Below the pieces are notes generated by a model, which was not told where the DNA came from, made no database searches, and saw nothing but the letters and a program-made list of their open reading frames with translations. The position numbers were made by a program, and so were the translations under genes. A stretch of DNA of 8,336 nucleotides from Actinomycetes bacterium. GTDB lineage: Bacteria; Actinomycetota; Acidimicrobiia; Acidimicrobiales; Palsa-688. Of the stretch, positions 6,893-8,336 are shown piece by piece. The stretch covers positions 1-8,336 of the forward strand of contig JAKAWM010000100.1 in NCBI GenBank assembly GCA_021827285.1, written 5' to 3'. Numbering within the stretch: position 1 is the stretch's first letter; every line of letters begins with the position of its first letter.

Positions 6893-6909
6893 TAATGTTT
6901 CGGACGTTA
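6893..6909. promoter_or_regulatory. Second imperfect inverted repeat downstream of the promoter
   Basis: TAATGTTTCGGACGTTA is an imperfect 17-bp palindrome: TAA pairs with TTA and GT with AC, with G-T mismatches elsewhere. Its ATGTTT lies 34 bp downstream of the ATGTTT at 6861. It may be a second repressor site; evidence is weak. Confidence 0.25.
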
Positions 6910-6950
6910 GGTCTACCTATACAGGCGCAGCACACGGGGAGGGACGGGTA

Positions 6951-6971
6951 ATGCCTCCTCCTCTATCGTAG
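6951..6971 (+). other. Possible leader peptide, six codons (M-P-P-P-L-S)
   Basis: ATG CCT CCT CCT CTA TCG TAG is preceded by GGGGAGG (6936-6942) at 8-nt spacing, a stronger Shine-Dalgarno match than many real genes here. It lies in the predicted 5' leader, 57 nt before GTG 7029 and in the same frame as that gene. Three consecutive prolines are the known motif for ribosome stalling without EF-P. The CCTCC of these codons can also pair with the GGAGG of its own ribosome-binding site (6938-6942 with 6954-6958). It could be a regulatory leader or chance. Confidence 0.25.
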
Positions 6972-7028
6972 GCGATCGTCAAAGTTCAGCTCCGCCCCGA
7001 AGAGGGGGTTGAGCAGGAAGGGGAAAAG

Positions 7029-8336
7029 GTGACCCGAGCATTCCTCAAGCTCCCGTGGCCGTCTCGACGGGTCTCCGCCATTGTGGCGGCTGGCCTTTCG
7101 GCGAGCACGTTAGCCACCATTGCCGTTGCGATGCCTATCACGGCATCGTCAGCCCAGACTTCGTCCGCACCGACAGCCAGCATCACCGTGGAGGTCCAAG
7201 ACCAGGGCAGCGTCCTTGACAAGTACCTCGTCGCTGAAGCTGCCGCGTTCAACCAAGCCAACCCAGGCGACCACGTCACCATGAACGTGGTCCCGACCAA
7301 CAACGTGTACAAGCAAAAGCTCCTGCTGGAGCTCCAAGGCAACAACCCCCCTGCCTTGTTCCAGACCTGGGGTGGTGGCATATTCCAGCAGTACATAACC
7401 GCTAAGGTCGTGCAGCCCTTTGGAGACGCAGGAAAGAACGACGCTGGCAAGCCTGCTTACGCGTCAGATTTTCTGACATCCACCCTCGGCAGTTGCACTT
7501 ATGGCGGAGTGCTCTATTGTATGCCCTTCACCGGCACGCAGCCCGTCTTCTTCTTCTACAACAAGCCCTTGATGGCCAAATACCACCTGAGCTTCCCCAA
7601 GACGACAACCCAGCTCATCGCCGACGTGAATACCTTGGCCAAGCAGAACGTGACCGCCATAGCATTGGGCAACAATGGCGAGTGGGAAGGCCTCATGTAC
7701 CTCGAGTACTTCACGGACAGGGAGGGTGGCCCGCAAGTTTTCCTGAACATTCAGGACGGCAAGAAGGGCGCCTGGTCTAACCCCGCCATAATCAAGGCCC
7801 TCACCGACATCCAGACTCTGGTCAAGGACAAGGCCTTCGAGCAGGGCTACAATTCCATCGACTGGGGCACCGGGTTCACCGATGCGCTGGTGTACAACGG
7901 TGTCGCCACGATGGAGCTCATGGGCGACTGGGACATGACGTTCTTGTCCTCCCTGGCCCCGTCCTGGGTCAATGCCGGCAAGCTTGGCATCGGCCTCTTC
8001 CCAGCCGTTCCGGGTGGCAAGGGCAACCCCGCCGACCTTGAGGGCAACACGACGACCTATGTCGGCCTGGCTGCTCACATCAGCTCCGCTCAAACCTACG
8101 TAGCCGAAGCGTTCGCCAAGTACGCCTTCGACACTCCCGCCTACGCCAAAGAGCTGATCAGCCTGGGCGCTGTGCCTGCGCTCAAGGTGTCGCCCACCGC
8201 TTTCAACGCGGTCCCGAAGCTGAAGCAGTACCTCCTTGAGGAGTACAACGCAGTGCTGAAGGCTCCCTACTTCCAGTACTCCTGGGACCAAGCCCTCGGA
8301 TCCACCAAAGCTCAACCCATGCTCGACAACCTCTCC
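7029..8336 (+). CDS. Second extracellular sugar-binding protein of an ABC transporter (3' end beyond the window)
   Basis: A reading frame from GTG 7029 stays open for 436 codons to the window edge, and only a short C-terminal piece is probably missing. Residues 1-42 form a secretory signal: MTRAFLKLPWPSRR, a hydrophobic run (15-34), then ITASSAQ with an A-x-A-like site near 39-42. Solute-binding family features follow: ITVEVQDQG (52-60), AAAFNQANPG (71-80), KLLLELQGNNPPALFQTWGGG (97-117), and MPFTGTQPVFFFYNKPLM (165-182). MELMGDWDMTFL (295-306) and LGIGLFPAVPGG (319-330) are further family features. Cys156 and Cys164 flank a beta turn and may form a disulphide. No lipobox cysteine is present. 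AGGAAGGGG (7015-7023) serves as ribosome-binding site, and an in-frame TAG at 6969 limits extension upstream. It differs strongly in sequence from the first binding protein, so it is not a recent duplicate. It probably heads another permease operon to the right. Confidence 0.92.
   Translation, partial: MTRAFLKLPWPSRRVSAIVAAGLSASTLATIAVAMPITASSAQTSSAPTASITVEVQDQGSVLDKYLVAEAAAFNQANPGDHVTMNVVPTNNVYKQKLLLELQGNNPPALFQTWGGGIFQQYITAKVVQPFGDAGKNDAGKPAYASDFLTSTLGSCTYGGVLYCMPFTGTQPVFFFYNKPLMAKYHLSFPKTTTQLIADVNTLAKQNVTAIALGNNGEWEGLMYLEYFTDREGGPQVFLNIQDGKKGAWSNPAIIKALTDIQTLVKDKAFEQGYNSIDWGTGFTDALVYNGVATMELMGDWDMTFLSSLAPSWVNAGKLGIGLFPAVPGGKGNPADLEGNTTTYVGLAAHISSAQTYVAEAFAKYAFDTPAYAKELISLGAVPALKVSPTAFNAVPKLKQYLLEEYNAVLKAPYFQYSWDQALGSTKAQPMLDNLS

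Larger units (their letters stand above)
6650..7028. other. Divergent control region between the regulator and the second binding protein
   Basis: This 379-bp stretch has no ordinary gene. Its right half holds a plus-strand promoter (6837-6865), inverted repeats at 6861-6876 and 6893-6909, a six-codon reading frame (6951-6971), and the ribosome-binding site of the second binding protein. The heptamer CGATCGT occurs at 6887-6893 and 6973-6979, 86 bp apart. The left half (about 6676-6836) must carry the regulator's own promoter, but I found no convincing minus-strand -35/-10 pair there. Confidence 0.6.

Noticed and set aside
6951..7028. Second binding protein starting at ATG 6951, with TAG 6969 read as an error
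   Set aside because: GTG 7029 has its own ribosome-binding site and begins a well-formed signal peptide. The intervening residues would be charged and unlike a signal.
7464..8315. Long minus-strand open frame (283 codons)
   Set aside because: It is opposite the second binding protein, which has a clear signal peptide and family motifs. The translation has no recognisable domain and the frame is typical of GC-rich antisense shadowing.

Overview
The window is a GC-rich carbohydrate uptake and hydrolysis locus. The best guess at the host is an Actinomycetota-like bacterium. Reasons are the G/C-rich third codon positions, the GTG start of the last gene, and a LacI-family regulator whose 'YRRR...LID-VF...SPWAVEIVRG...CSRARFDGYRAAL' signature I associate with actinobacterial sugar regulators. 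Both binding proteins have ordinary secretory signals without a lipobox cysteine, which is unusual for a typical actinobacterium. The lineage may therefore be deep-branching, and I cannot name a genus.

Left part (96-5507, plus strand): an apparent operon of four genes. It encodes a secreted sugar-binding protein (96-1421), two ABC permeases of the MalF/MalG type (1527-2501 and 2498-3412, overlapping by ATGA), and a cytoplasmic GH42 beta-galactosidase (3471-5507). A perfect 11-bp stem hairpin lies between the binding-protein gene and the first permease. This is where many such operons set a high binding-protein to permease ratio. No ATPase gene is present, so the transporter probably borrows a shared MsmK/MalK-type ATPase encoded elsewhere.

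Middle (5564-6649, minus strand): a LacI-family repressor, convergent with the GH42 gene and divergent from the next gene. It has a basic N-terminal extension and a shortened hinge region.

Right part (6650-8336): a 379-bp control region followed by a second, different sugar-binding protein that starts at GTG 7029 and stays open to the window edge. The control region holds a good promoter (extended -10), nearby inverted repeats that could be operators, and a six-codon reading frame (M-P-P-P-L-S) with its own Shine-Dalgarno sequence. The second binding protein probably heads another transporter operon beyond the window.

Proposed working model (inference): oligosaccharides containing beta-galactosyl or related residues are captured outside the cell, imported intact, and cleaved inside by GH42. 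The LacI protein senses a sugar and controls one or both operons. I see no RNA genes, mobile elements or CRISPR arrays. The core is a familiar type of system; the less ordinary parts are the regulatory regions, the missing lipoboxes and the atypical regulator hinge.
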